The notes under the pieces: model-generated
Seen by the model: the letters and a program-made list of their open reading frames with translations, nothing else
Database searches by the model: none
Told to the model about the DNA's origin: nothing
Shown here: in pieces, positions 25,570-36,111 of the stretch
Layout of the letters: every line of letters begins with the position of its first letter
Position numbering within the stretch: position 1 is the stretch's first letter
Origin: Punica granatum
Taxonomy: Eukaryota > Streptophyta > Magnoliopsida > Myrtales > Lythraceae
Assembly: GCF_007655135.1 (NCBI RefSeq)
Contig: NC_045130.1
Location: 33,228,605-33,292,604, forward strand
DNA: 64,000 nucleotides
Direction: 5' to 3'
Program-made: the position numbers and the translations under genes

Positions 25570-25749
25570 TTTTTTTTTTGGCTGTCGATGGTGTCCTGCG
25601 CCGTAACAATCGACTAGTCTACCAGGCAGTGTATTGTATGGCCTGAGACCCGCCAATTAAACCCCAAATGCCGACCCCAAGAGAATCGAACCCAAAACCT
25701 GACCTACTATTTATTGTCAGTTTACTAGCGGGTCCAACCCCTAGTTGGT
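25570..25749 (-). mobile_element. tRNA-derived SINE
   Basis: On the minus strand it starts ACCAACTAGGGGTTGGAC, has an A-box-like TAGGGGTTGGAC and a good B box GGTTCGATTCT, and ends in a poly(A) run. It is flanked by AACCACTAT direct repeats (25561-25569 and 25750-25758), a 9-bp target duplication. The length is 180 bp. It is nested in the TIR element. Confidence 0.8.
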
Positions 25750-25773
25750 AACCACTATTCTTCTCTTGATTGA

Positions 25774-26460
25774 TCACAACTGAGCTACTTGCCTTCCCAA
25801 TGTTCCCAAAGGAAGCCCTCTTCGTGTCAGGATCCTAGGCTCCTTTACTGTTGCTGTCGGCACAGTCTCACCGGGCTTTTGAGGCTCCTCCACGGGAGCA
25901 CGGGCACTAGCATCCTGAGGCAAGGGAGACTGAATGACAACCTTGAAACCTTCCCCTGCCTTCCTCTTCATCCCAGGCGAAACCCTCTTTCGTGTCCCTA
26001 TCCTGCGGGACCTTACTGTAGTCATTGGCACAGTTTCCTCTGGCTTTTGAGGCTCCTCTGCAGGAGCATCCTGAGCAAGGGACACTCAATAAAAACCTCG
26101 GAACCTTCCCTTGCCTTCGTTTTCATCCCAGGAGAAGCCCTCTTCCGAGTCCTGATCCTGTGCTGCCTTAGTGTCGGGGTCGGCACAGTCTCCTTTGGCT
26201 TCCCAGGCTCCTATGTAGGAGCACGTGGAGCATCATCCTGGGGCAAGGGAGACTTGATAACAACCTCAAGACCTTCCCTTGCCTTCCTCTTCTTCCCTAT
26301 CTCACTGTCCCTTTCGAAATGCTCCGGCCTCTTGCAGAAGTAGGATGCCTCCTTCTTGAGGAAGCTCGAGGAAACTCGAAGAAGTCGGAATAAAGCACGA
26401 AGAAGTAAACAATCGGAGGTTAGGGCAAAGAGTGAGTCGATTGAACTGAAGAACAACAGT
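25774..26460 (-). pseudogene. Captured repeat-coding segment, unrecognised
   Basis: The minus strand encodes three imperfect units of about 155-168 bp. Each contains a peptide like KRKAGEGFKVVIQSPLPQD, followed by EEPQKPGETVP and RILTRRG. The first unit is preceded by a segment reading ASYFCKRPEHFERDSEIGKK. The units are rich in Lys, Arg and Pro. Frames shift between units and one stop ends the first, so a single intact protein is not present. I do not recognise the source gene. The repeats and basic composition suggest a fragment of a nuclear protein, but that is a guess. Confidence 0.5.
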
Positions 26461-26942
26461 AAGAAGAGAGTCCACTGAAGACTTCAGCCTGAAGTGAAGA
26501 AGAAGGGGAAAAAAATAAAAAATAAAAAGGGTTGGGTTGGGCTGCTCTGGGCTAGGCTTTGGCCCGACTTTGGGCTGAATCAAGCCCGGCTTCGGCTTGA
26601 AACCAGCCCGGCTTTGGGCTGACCTGAAATCGTGGAATCGGCCTGATTATACGATTATGCGATTTTGAATCCAATTCAGCCACTATTTTCCCTTCCTGAT
26701 TCATGGCATGGAATCTGAATCAGTGTCCACTCCTTGAATCGTAAAATCGTACGATTCTATGAGTCGAATCGCGATTCTAACAATCATGCTTCCACTGCTA
26801 CATAAGTAGAACAAGGATCCCCAGCAATATTGCATCCTCACTTGATTTGGCAAATAGAAGAACCTCAATCGATTGCGAACGGGACTTAAGGGCTAGCTGT
26901 TGAATTTCTTGGGAGGACCGACCGATGACTAGCTACTTCAAT

Positions 26943-27555
26943 ATGGCAGTTGGGGTTCTTGTTCTTTTGTTCATGGCCTTGTTTGGCTCTCTAGATCATC
27001 ATCATCAATCTGCTCACGCAGCAGAATTCATTAATCCAAGTTCGATCGACACTGTTAGGCGCAAGTACAAAGAGCAGCAGCTTGATGGAATTATTAATAA
27101 GGCATCGATCGAGAATGGAATTGTTAATGAGGTGATCGAGGAGGTACGTACCTAATTTTTCTACCGCATGCATGCATACTTCCATTTGCATGCAAGTCCC
27201 ATGCATAATTTATTTATTTATTTCCATGATTATGATCGCAGTCGCCCCGTTGAACTCAGAAAAAATTACAAATTTTTCATATATCCTAATAAGCTTGTTA
27301 ATATTTTCATATGAAATTGTCAGATCTTGCCCCCCTAATTTATGATTTTATTTTTCCTTTACCTTCTCTTTAATTTCGCCTCTTGAACTTTGTTTTTAGA
27401 TCCGTCCTTGCCCTCGAGGAACAATACCTGTGATATAGAAGACTCAAGAAAGACATGATGATCAAAGTGCTGTTGAAACAGCTCAGCTTATCGCAGAATC
27501 AGCTCAGATTATAGCTGCTATTGCAGAATTAAGCGCTGCAGCGAGATTTAATTAA
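26943..27555 (+). pseudogene. Small secreted protein, copy 1 (premature stop)
   Basis: Exon 1 (26943-27143) encodes MAVGVLVLLFMALFGSLDHH, a hydrophobic N-terminus fitting a signal peptide. It is followed by AEFINPSSIDT and KYKEQQLDGIINKA. The donor is GAG|GTACGT and the acceptor TTTTTAG|ATC. Exon 2 starts at 27400 and reads IRPCPRGTIPVI, then TAG at 27436-27438. The same frame stays open for 38 more codons (QSAVETAQLIAESAQIIAA) to TAA at 27555. Copy 2 has homologous residues across the stop position, so I infer one nonsense change. A 79-residue product is still possible. An in-frame ATG at 26925 is upstream. The family is not recognised. Confidence 0.55.
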
Positions 27556-27870
27556 GCGTGTCTTTGTTTCAACTTATTATTATTATTATTATTATTATTA
27601 TGTGATACTTAATTTCTGAGTATTTAATTAATAAAATAAGTGCTTAATAAAATTGAATTGATGGAATGATTACACTTCTGAACTTTTTTTGAAGGAATTA
27701 ATGTTCATTCCATCAAGTCAAGTTGAAAGGAAATGATCATCGCTATGTAATGACCATTCCAATATTTATAAGTGCAATTAAGTGATGGAATGGAGTGAAA
27801 GGATAAATTGTTGATTCTTTACATTCCATTCAATTCCACCATATAAACGGGGCCTAAGAGTTAATTAACT
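27556..27870. repeat. 3' flank shared by both secreted-protein copies
   Basis: It begins with a (TTA)n run at about 27568-27601. Then AAATAAGTGCTTAATAAAATTGAAT and the following 100 bp match 35310-35410 with minor changes. The words ATTCCATCAAGT and AAATGATCATC are shared too. It is part of the segmental duplication and may also contain MITE ends. Confidence 0.6.
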
Positions 27871-29937
27871 TTCATTTTACAGAGCTTCAATTCAGTCAGC
27901 TGCCCACCGACGGATCACAGGACGCTGTTTTACAAAACTGGCTGGAATCGAACTGGACTGGGTGGTTCAAGTGGGAAATGGGCATATGATCTGTTGGGTT
28001 TCCCTATCTGCACTGGACTATGCCATGTTTTTTGCAGAATGCTTGGAGTGTTGGACTATTTTGCCCATTTTAATGATCAGAAATTCACTGAGACGGGAGT
28101 CTTGTTGGTGATCTGTTGAGAGTACAGCAGCTGCAACCCTCCATACGAATATCATTTGCTTAGTTATTCACTTAGATCAGGATGTTAATTTAATTGAGAA
28201 CTTGATATTTTTTGTGTATGTGGGTCTCGACTATTTGTTTATTGGATGATGAGAATGAGTTTGGGCAGTGCAGTAGATTTTTATGTACTCGTTGACAACA
28301 ATAGATGCCATATGTGGCTTTTGTCTTGGTAGAAATCCAGTCGGTATCAGGTTGGCTATCATGTTGATAATTTCCACTGACTTCCATCATGTATCACTTA
28401 TTATTTTCAGTTTTTGCATCTTGTGGCTGCGGGAGTATTTCCATTTATTTTGCTAGACATGAATAATATTGGGGGTAGGATTCTTGTTACGTGCATACAT
28501 AGACAAGTACATGGTAAGATGAGGAAGGTGCTTGAAATCATCGTAAGTAAAACTTCCATGGCTGTGGAAGAGATGTATTTGGTAAGGTGGGACTTAGGAC
28601 TAGGATTCTTGTCCATAGATAGATGCAAAGTATATAGTAAAACGAGTAATATCCTTGAAATAATTGTAAATTTCAATGAAAGACGGTTTAAGGCAGTAGC
28701 GCGTGCACTCGTCTAGTAATCAAGAGGTTTGGGATCCAATACTCTGGTGGGACTACTCGTACTCTTTTATTTAGCTATTAGGATTTCTTTTACTATAATA
28801 GGCCCATAAGCCTCCCTTGTAACAAAAAAAAAATTTATTAAAGTTCTATGAGAGGAAACGATTTACAAGTAAAATTCCAGAGTATTTTCTATATAGAACA
28901 CTGTCTATTGAGAACAGAAACATCTTCATCTTCATTTGTGAGAGAGAGATCTTCACATCACATAAGAGAGAAGTGTCCCATTATTAAAAAAAAAATTACT
29001 GCATGGATAATGGAACAGAATTTAGAACATACCATTAATGACAAGAAGGATGGTAGTCTTCTCGAAAATGCTAACCTTCACTAAACTTCATTCAATCTAT
29101 TGTTTTGTTTTGTTTGGGGAATGAGTCACGCACAAATATATATAATATAAATTCGAGTTGTGATGGGCGCGGTCAGATAGCCTCAGATTGCCGAGATCTT
29201 GAATGAAAATTTCTTAGATTATAGAATGTTTTAATTTTATAATAATTTTAATAATTTTTTAAAACAAGTCTTAATAGATATTTTATGATAAGAGTCAAAT
29301 AAAACAGAATAATTTTTAAATTTCATGGTGAGATATTGTTGGTTACATAATGATTTCTTTTAAAAAAATTTAGATTGAATGAATATTTTTAATAAGATAT
29401 CGGTAAAACATAATATATTTGAATTTTTTTTGAAGATTTTATTACCTATATATATATTATTCAATAATCTTGAAATCCTTTTAAAGATAAAGATTAATAT
29501 CAAATCACATAAATATGAATATTAAAAAATATATATTAAAGTAAATACATATTAAAATAAATAAATAAATTTATAAAATTGAATATATGTATCTCTTCTA
29601 ATAATAATATATGCTTGTGTGAGCATTAATATAGTTTTTAATTGAACTTTTGAATTTTTTAAATTGATGAACATATTTTATAAAATATCAATATAAAAAA
29701 TTGAAACTTTTTCGGAAATCGGCCAATAAAACTTTTTAAGATAATTCTATTATCTACATATATAATCCATAATGCATATAGTAAAGCAGGAATTTGCATA
29801 TTTATTATCCATTTAATATTTCAAATTTAAAATATTCTTAAATGAATATTTGTAGAATTAAAATTAATCAATTTTAAAATTATGCTTTATAAAATAATTC
29901 ATATAAATATTGTGAAACTTTTTCATTATTCATTAAA
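27871..29937. other. Intergenic, no gene seen
   Basis: The open frame at 28414-28716 has no recognisable domain. Around 28690-28835 a segment with TTTGGGATCCAATACTCTGG ends in CCTTGTAAC plus nine or ten As; it could be a SINE tail, but no target duplication is visible. Positions 29100-29930 are very AT-rich. Confidence 0.4.
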
Positions 29938-30116
29938 GGGATGTTCTTGAGTCCCATGACTGAATTTTCAGTCATGATTCAAGTACAAGACCATAACTCT
30001 TAAACTTTTTGTATATTTTGTTTTTGTACAAAAGTGAAAACTCTCGCACGATAAAGAGTTTTGCTTTTGTACTTGACTCTAACTGAAAATTCAGTTAGGA
30101 ACCCAACAAAGGCCCC
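29938..30116. mobile_element. hAT-type MITE, 179 bp
   Basis: It is flanked by exact 8-bp direct repeats TCATTAAA (29930-29937 and 30117-30124), the hAT target size. Both ends carry the self-palindromic block CTGAATTTTCAGT/ACTGAAAATTCAGT, followed inward by CAAGTACAA. The terminal 50 bp are imperfectly inverted (GGGATGTTCTTGAGTCCC against GGGGCCTTTGTTGGGTTCC). No coding capacity. Confidence 0.8.
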
Positions 30117-30384
30117 TCATTAAAATTATGTTGTTTGTTGCAATCTAATTGCGTTTTTTCTCACGCAAGATAGGATTACCGAACCATGTCTCTTTTGTTA
30201 CTGCCTTTGAAGGCTGCAGCATCAATCACAATTGCGGGAAGTTCAATATAATCCATATAGCAACCAAATTCTAGATTCCGACTTATTCAAATCGAGCCTA
30301 ATCGACCCACTAAAAATATAATATTCTTTTAACCGTGAAATTTCTCTGTTTCACGGGTCTCAGGAACAAAGCGCCGAACCACAA

Positions 30385-31118
30385 AGTTGGTCATCACTCG
30401 CATGTCAACATTAGCAGTGGCCAGTGGCTGCAGATTTCCTGTACTCTTCCTTCACTGATGGAAGCTTCGTCTTTCAGTTCTGAGGATTCCACTCGCAAAC
30501 TCCTTCACATCATCATCATCACCATGATCATTGCTGTCGTACCCATTGGCGAGGAGTCTCTCATCAGCTCAGCAGCACCTTTGCAGCTTCAGCGGAAGCA
30601 GCGGACCTACGAGGAACAGCTCAGCACCGAGAGACAAGACTGACTGAGTGGTGATTGGCGCCAGAGTGTTTGGGCTTGCCGTGGTGAGGCAGCTAGGTCT
30701 AGGCCGGCCTAGATGTTCTGGTGCACGACTCCACCACGACCTTCGGCACTGGCACGAGCTCCAGCAACAGCTAAGTGATCCACGCCAGCATTTACTATCC
30801 GGCAGTTCTCTCAAGGTGTCAACGCTTCCTCTCTTAGATTTCGTTCCAATTATCAGAATCTAATTTGCTTCGACATTCGATCATGATGATCAATTCGAAA
30901 TTGGCTAAGTCTTGCTAACTGGAGGTAGTAGCTGCGGTAGAATCATTGAAAAAACAAAGGCCAATGAAGTTAAAATGAGAATCTGCTGCGGGCAGTTCTT
31001 TGCGTGAGGGGAAGGGAATTGCTGTACAACTACTGCTCTCAGAATGAAATTCCGCATAAGCTCATAGTTGCCACGGGGCCGTTGGAGGTTCCGAAGCTGA
31101 CCGATATCATGACGGATT
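30385..31118 (+). pseudogene. L-2-hydroxyglutarate dehydrogenase pseudogene
   Basis: This matches exons 1 and 2 of the intact gene at 36112. Shared phrases include TTCTGAGGATTC, CACTCGCAAACTCCTTCACA, GGCAGTTCTCTCAAGGTGTC (the exon 1 donor) and TGCTGTACAA. A stop (TGA, about 30641) and a frameshift in the FAD-binding region destroy the frame. The GxGxxG block reads GARVFG in the displaced frame. The start of exon 2 is lost and homology ends abruptly at GACCGATATCATGA (31118). Exons 3-5 are absent. Upstream homology (GCCGAACCACAAAGTTGGTC) shows a DNA-level duplicate, not a processed copy. Confidence 0.85.
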
Positions 31119-34100
31119 TGAATTTCGGAGGAAAACATGAACCAACGCCATATCCATAATCATCAAATCAAACTCCTTGAGTTATCATCATCATCTTAAA
31201 ATAACTAAAACCGTTGTTTTTGTCCATAGCAAGGAAAAAGAAGACACTTGTCCTTCATTTTCCTTTTTTTTAAAAAAAAAAAATTATTTTTACCCTTTCC
31301 TTTCTCATTTTTGACATTTTTATATAAACTTCTTTGTTCATTTTAAAATTATAATCTAAGTCTATTCAACTCAATTCAACTCTTTCATAAATTCAATAAT
31401 ATAATAATAAATGTTTTGTCTTTTTCTTCCATTTAATAATACTTTCTTACTCATACTTTTTCTTAATAATTTTTAAACTTTTATTTCATAATATTTTCTC
31501 ACTCATACTTTTTAATAACCATTTTAAAAATCATCTTTAATAATAAATTTCTTATATACTTTCACATCTATAAATACATACATATATATATATATATTCT
31601 CATACATCAATATATTTGTCAACACTTACAATCATTGCATAAAATCAAGTTGAGTTGGATCAGTTATCCAACTCGAAAACCAAACGTAAGATAAAGATAT
31701 AGTTTTTCATCTTTATCACTTACTTTGATTTCTTCATACATCCTTCAAAAAACTTCAAATTTAACATATTTTATCACTTCTTGCAAAAGTAGACTAGAAT
31801 ATCATTTTGATACTCGCGTGCATATTTATTTTTCTCAAAATAATACAGGGTGTAAGTTTTATTTATATAAAATTAATGGAGAATGAAACAATGAATTTGG
31901 TGTTATTAAAGTGTTATAATATTTTTCAACTATAACGTCTCTAGCTCTAACTAATCCTGCAATTCTTTCTTCTATATTTTTCTTTTTTTAAGTAAAATTT
32001 AATAGCATTAAGTCCTTCTCCCTACTTCAGTACTTTGTATATTAAACAGCTTCATAAGTAACAAATCTATAAGATCTCAACTAATCAATCCTAAAAAAAG
32101 AAGAATAATATTATGAAATCAATTAATTTCATTAAGTTTAATGATGACCTAAAGCTCTACATATTTTGGACCAACACTGTCAAAGTAATTCGGTTCTGTA
32201 CGTACATTTTCGGTAATTTATATAGTAGCATTGATGTTTGGCAAAAACATTATAGTGTATTCAAGAAATGTAAATTTATAAATAGCATACTTGATACAAA
32301 ATATTTGTGACTGGAATAAAGATGATAAGATATTAACATTACGAAATATATATATATATATAAAGTCCATAGTTCCTTTCTTTTCTCTTCCCTTTCTCTA
32401 ACTCATTTTCTATATTTATTTTAAATCCTTCTACCTCCCAATATATAAAGCGTAAGAAATTAAATCAGATTTCCACCCCAATACTTAAAAACACAAAATA
32501 GTCATATTTTTACTGTTCAAATTTCGTTTATGTATATAAATATATTTTAATATTTCATATTTCATATATTATTTAGTCATTGGAAATTTTATTTAATAAA
32601 CTAAAGTATCATATTCAAAACTAATAGAAAGTGTTGAATTATTTTTTTATTTCAGGGAGATTTAATATTTTGTGCTTAACAAAATATAATAGTGTTTAAC
32701 AAAAACAATGTAATATAATCATACTAGAAATAATAATACAAATATATAATACACCTATTGTAACTGGCCTACCGCAGCAAATCGCGGCTCTACCCCTAGT
32801 TTTATGTGGTTTCTCTTACCCACTTATTTTTCCTTCTTCGTGCTGAGAGGTAGAATATTTTTATAACTGAGAAAAGGCATTTGGACTCGAAGAATAGTAG
32901 AACTGATGAACGATTACGATATGGTAGGTCCGACCGTCCAAGCACCAGTGCCAGTAGCAAAGACAAATAGGGATTCGATGCACATTGGTGCCCTCACACA
33001 CGAACAGATCGAACAGAAGCTGCATCAAGGTGGGAGTTGTAGGGACGATGTGGGAGATGACAACTGGAAGAGACAATGCGACTGGAGCCACGAACTTATA
33101 TGAACTCTTGGTCACAGAGCACACTCAAACATGCACAAAAGGGGGAATTAATTAAGTACCAAGGGATGCACAAATGTTCGCTTTTTTAAGAGACTATTTA
33201 CCCCACATAAAGTTACTATCAAGTATCAGCAAAGAACTCTTGAGATATAATGGAACTAAAATTCTAGAATTATATATAGCAAAATCCAAAAACTCTCTTG
33301 TTCTCTCTCACAAATTTATCGGCTGGAATTGTTCCATTCGATAAGTGTCTTTTGGCACTAAACCAGTTTTTATATAGATCAGAGGGGCACTTGGTTCGTG
33401 TCTTTAGATTAGAGTTGGGACATGTCCCTAATAGCACCATGCATATATAGAAGTACAGTCCATTGTGAAGGTTTGATCCAACACCGGGAAACTGAATGCG
33501 CTAGGAACCATTATATATATATACATATATATTGTGATATCGAGTAATAGGAGGGCAATCGTGAATTCACCACCAAAAATCTTTCAGCCAAATCTGTAAA
33601 GAAATAACATAAATGGGTATATAAATAATAATAATGGATTCTTTCCCCAGTTCAGAAATGCAGTTTTCATCTTGTCAATTAATGTTAGGATTTATTTGGT
33701 CAGAGGGTATTAAGGGTGTTTGTCATTTTATTTTAGGATTAGTCGAAGTTCTATTGGATTTTCGGATATCGGGGTGTACGCCCAAAAAATAAAATTGAGT
33801 ATCTCAACAAATGAAAGGTATAATAGTTTTAACAAGTAATGATTGATTATCATATGTCCTAATAAGAGCAAAGGTTAGAAATTAAAATCCTAGCTAGGCA
33901 TAGCTACTGGCTTTTTACTACTGGTTCGACTGACTGTCTAGCTAATCACGGCTTATCAGGGTCTGAGATTGAGGAGAGCGTTGGCAGGTTAGATGATTGA
34001 ACAATTAATGTTTTGGGATCTAATATTTGCTAGCTAGCTATAACTAGAAAATTAGAATAAACCGGCATGCATGCATGCTAGCTTATCATAATCATAATGA

Positions 34101-34150
34101 TGAGGAGCCCAAATGGCAAAGTTCAATATGGTATATCGATCGAGTAATGT
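31119..34150. other. AT-rich spacer between the duplicated blocks
   Basis: No supported exon. Positions 31370-31690 contain hAT/Tourist-like words (CAACTCAATTCAACTC and, near the end, AACTCGAAAACCAAACG), probably a decayed MITE. TA microsatellites occur at about 31588, 32347 and 33512. The open frame near 32906-33103 has no recognisable content. From about 33930 the sequence matches the block at 25170. Confidence 0.45.
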
Positions 34151-34328
34151 CCATTAGTATGAATCCTGAACGGGCATTTCTGCCGCTACATGAGCAGAAT
34201 GAAGAGATACCCTGCAATGCATCATCCTCTCAGCACTTGATTTGGCAGATCTAGAAGAACCTCGATCGCAATCGGGAAGGGCTAGCTTTTGCATCTCTAG
34301 AGAGGATCAACGACTTCGCTACATCAAT

Positions 34329-35252
34329 ATGGCAGTTGGGGTTCTTGTTCTTTTGTTAACGGCCTTGTTTGGCACTCTAGATCATCATGATCAATCTGTT
34401 CAGGCAAGGTACATTATTCCGGCTTCGATTGACACAGCTATGGAGATCAAAGTCAAAGAGCAGGAGCTTAAGGCGATCATTCAGCAAAAAAAAAAAAAAA
34501 AAAAAAAAACAGGAGCTTAAGGCGATCGAGGAGGCACTAGAAGATCATCATCATCAATCTTCTCGCGCAGAATTCATTAATCCATTGGATTCGATCGCCG
34601 CACTTGCTCCTGAGCCCAAAGAGCAGCAGCTTGTTGGAATTGTTAATAAGGCGACGAAGGAGGTACATCGTATATACGCAATTTTTCTACTGCATTTATG
34701 CTTCCTTTTAAATGCATTACCATGCATAATTGATTTATATATATATATATATATACATATATATTTATTTATTTCCACGATGACGACCCTTTTATTTTAC
34801 TCTCACTTTGTTGTGAGCTGGTCATTCATTGATTAATTCTCTAGTGAATTTCACTTTTATCCCATCAATCGATTGAAAAAAAAAAAGAGAAGAAAAATAG
34901 CGTTAGTTTCTTGGCCCCCAATTTAATTTCCGTCAGCCATTTTCTCGTTGTTGATGTACAGATTAACTTGTCCAGATTTTTATTTATATGCTTTTTTTTT
35001 ATTTAGTTGAATCCCGACGAACAGATGAAGCCTAGCGCATTACTGTACCCGAGCGAAACGAAATTGGTGAGCCATCAATCTTCCCACGTTCAGACCTGCA
35101 GGTTAAATGGGGAGTGCCCTCAAGGGGCAGTACTTGTGAATGTGATACGGGGAAGACTCGAGGCCGAAGCCGTACGTGCCGTCGAAAGAGCTCAGCGTAT
35201 TTCAGAATTAACTCAGGTTATAGCTGCTTTTGAAAGCAGCAGCAAGATTTAA
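34329..35252 (+). pseudogene. Small secreted protein, copy 2 (poly-A frameshift)
   Basis: Exon 1 (34329-34662) starts MAVGVLVLLLTALFGTLDHH, nearly identical to copy 1, with a probable signal peptide. The module DHHDQS...IIPASIDT...KEQELKAI is repeated as DHHHQSSRAEFINPLDS...KEQQLVGI, so this copy has two modules. Between them lies a run of 24 A (34486-34509). The frame before it and the frame after it differ by one base. With this run the protein would end after about 64 residues. The donor is GAG|GTACAT. Exon 2 (35007-35252) has a TTTAG acceptor and encodes CRLNGECPQGAVLVNVIRG and a C-terminal helix ending AAFESSSKI. A miscounted homopolymer could restore the frame, so this may be a real gene. 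The family is not recognised. Confidence 0.55.
34486..34509. repeat. 24-A homopolymer in coding context
   Basis: A continuous run of 24 A follows ATTCAGC and precedes CAGGAGCTTAAGGCGATC. That last phrase also occurs just before the run at 34461. The run would encode a lysine tract and is prone to slippage and sequencing error. Confidence 0.9.
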
Positions 35253-36111
35253 TTAAAAGTTTGAGGGTGTATTCGTTACAACTTATTATTAAGTACTTAA
35301 ATAATAAAAAAATAAGTGCTTAATAAAATTGAATCGATGGAGTAAACGCTTCTTAGCTTTTATTTTGAAGGAATGCTCACTCCATCAAGTTCAAAGAAAA
35401 TGATCATCCTTATATAATGAACACTCATAAATTCTGATTACATCAATTGAGTCTTTGATTGGTCAATTCAACCCTTTGCTACGTCAATTTCATTCCTCAC
35501 GTACACCAATTTGATCATTCCGCTAGCCACTATTAGTTTTTAATGGAAAATCATAAAACATAAAATACGTCTTTTTTTTTCTTTATTAAAAATTCTTTCA
35601 TTCTTTTTTATTTTACTAATAAAATACGTCCGCTTGGCATAAGTGAGATGGAATAGGTGTGGGAGAGCCACCCCTTGAGGGCTCTGTCGCCGGCGGTCTC
35701 CCAGACCTCGGGCGACATCTCCAGTGGGGGAGGCAACCCGACGAGGAGCTTCCTAAACTCCCTATTTTTCCCCTATCACTTGGATTGTAATTCGAAAGGA
35801 AAGAAAAAAAAAATCGATTTATTTGATGATAAAAAATATTGGAACAGTTAAACGGATTTGTGATAGTAAACACTATATTGATGCGTCTCATAAATTTAGA
35901 ATGACCAAATGAATCTCCTAATTGATGGAACAAAGGACTGCATTAATATTAACCGATAATCAAATTGATGTGATCAAGAGCCCGATTGATGCAACTCGTC
36001 CATCCCGGAACGAAATTGCCATGTTACTCCCGAACCACAACGTTGGTCAATCACACATGTCGCCATTAGCAGTGGACAGTAGCTGCAAGCGGGCGGCTGA
36101 CGAAGGAGAAG
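35253..36111. promoter_or_regulatory. Spacer and promoter of L-2-hydroxyglutarate dehydrogenase
   Basis: The left part shares its sequence with 27570-27730. From about 36018 it is homologous to the upstream flank of the pseudogene at 30380. The sequence AGCAGTGGACAGTAGCTGCAAG lies just before the start. No TATA box is certain. Confidence 0.4.

Larger units (their letters stand above)
25364..26785. mobile_element. TIR element with repeat-coding cargo
   Basis: The left end GGTTGTCAGAATCGCGGTTC and the right end, complement of GATTGTTAGAATCGCGATTC, form about 20-bp inverted repeats. Further inside, ATCG-rich words (GTGAAATCGTAAATCG, AATCGTAAAATCGTACG) recur near both ends. The paralogous block at 34150-34200 lacks this segment, so it is an insertion. 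A clean target duplication was not found. The inside holds a SINE and a three-unit coding repeat. No transposase was recognised, which suggests a non-autonomous, gene-capturing element. Confidence 0.7.

Noticed and set aside
28690..28835. Possible SINE ending in a poly-A tract
   Set aside because: The B-box match (TTTGGGATCCAAT) is poor and no target duplication is visible.
30335..30643. 102-codon plus-strand frame as a separate gene
   Set aside because: It is the displaced 5' part of the dehydrogenase pseudogene, homologous to exon 1 of the intact gene.
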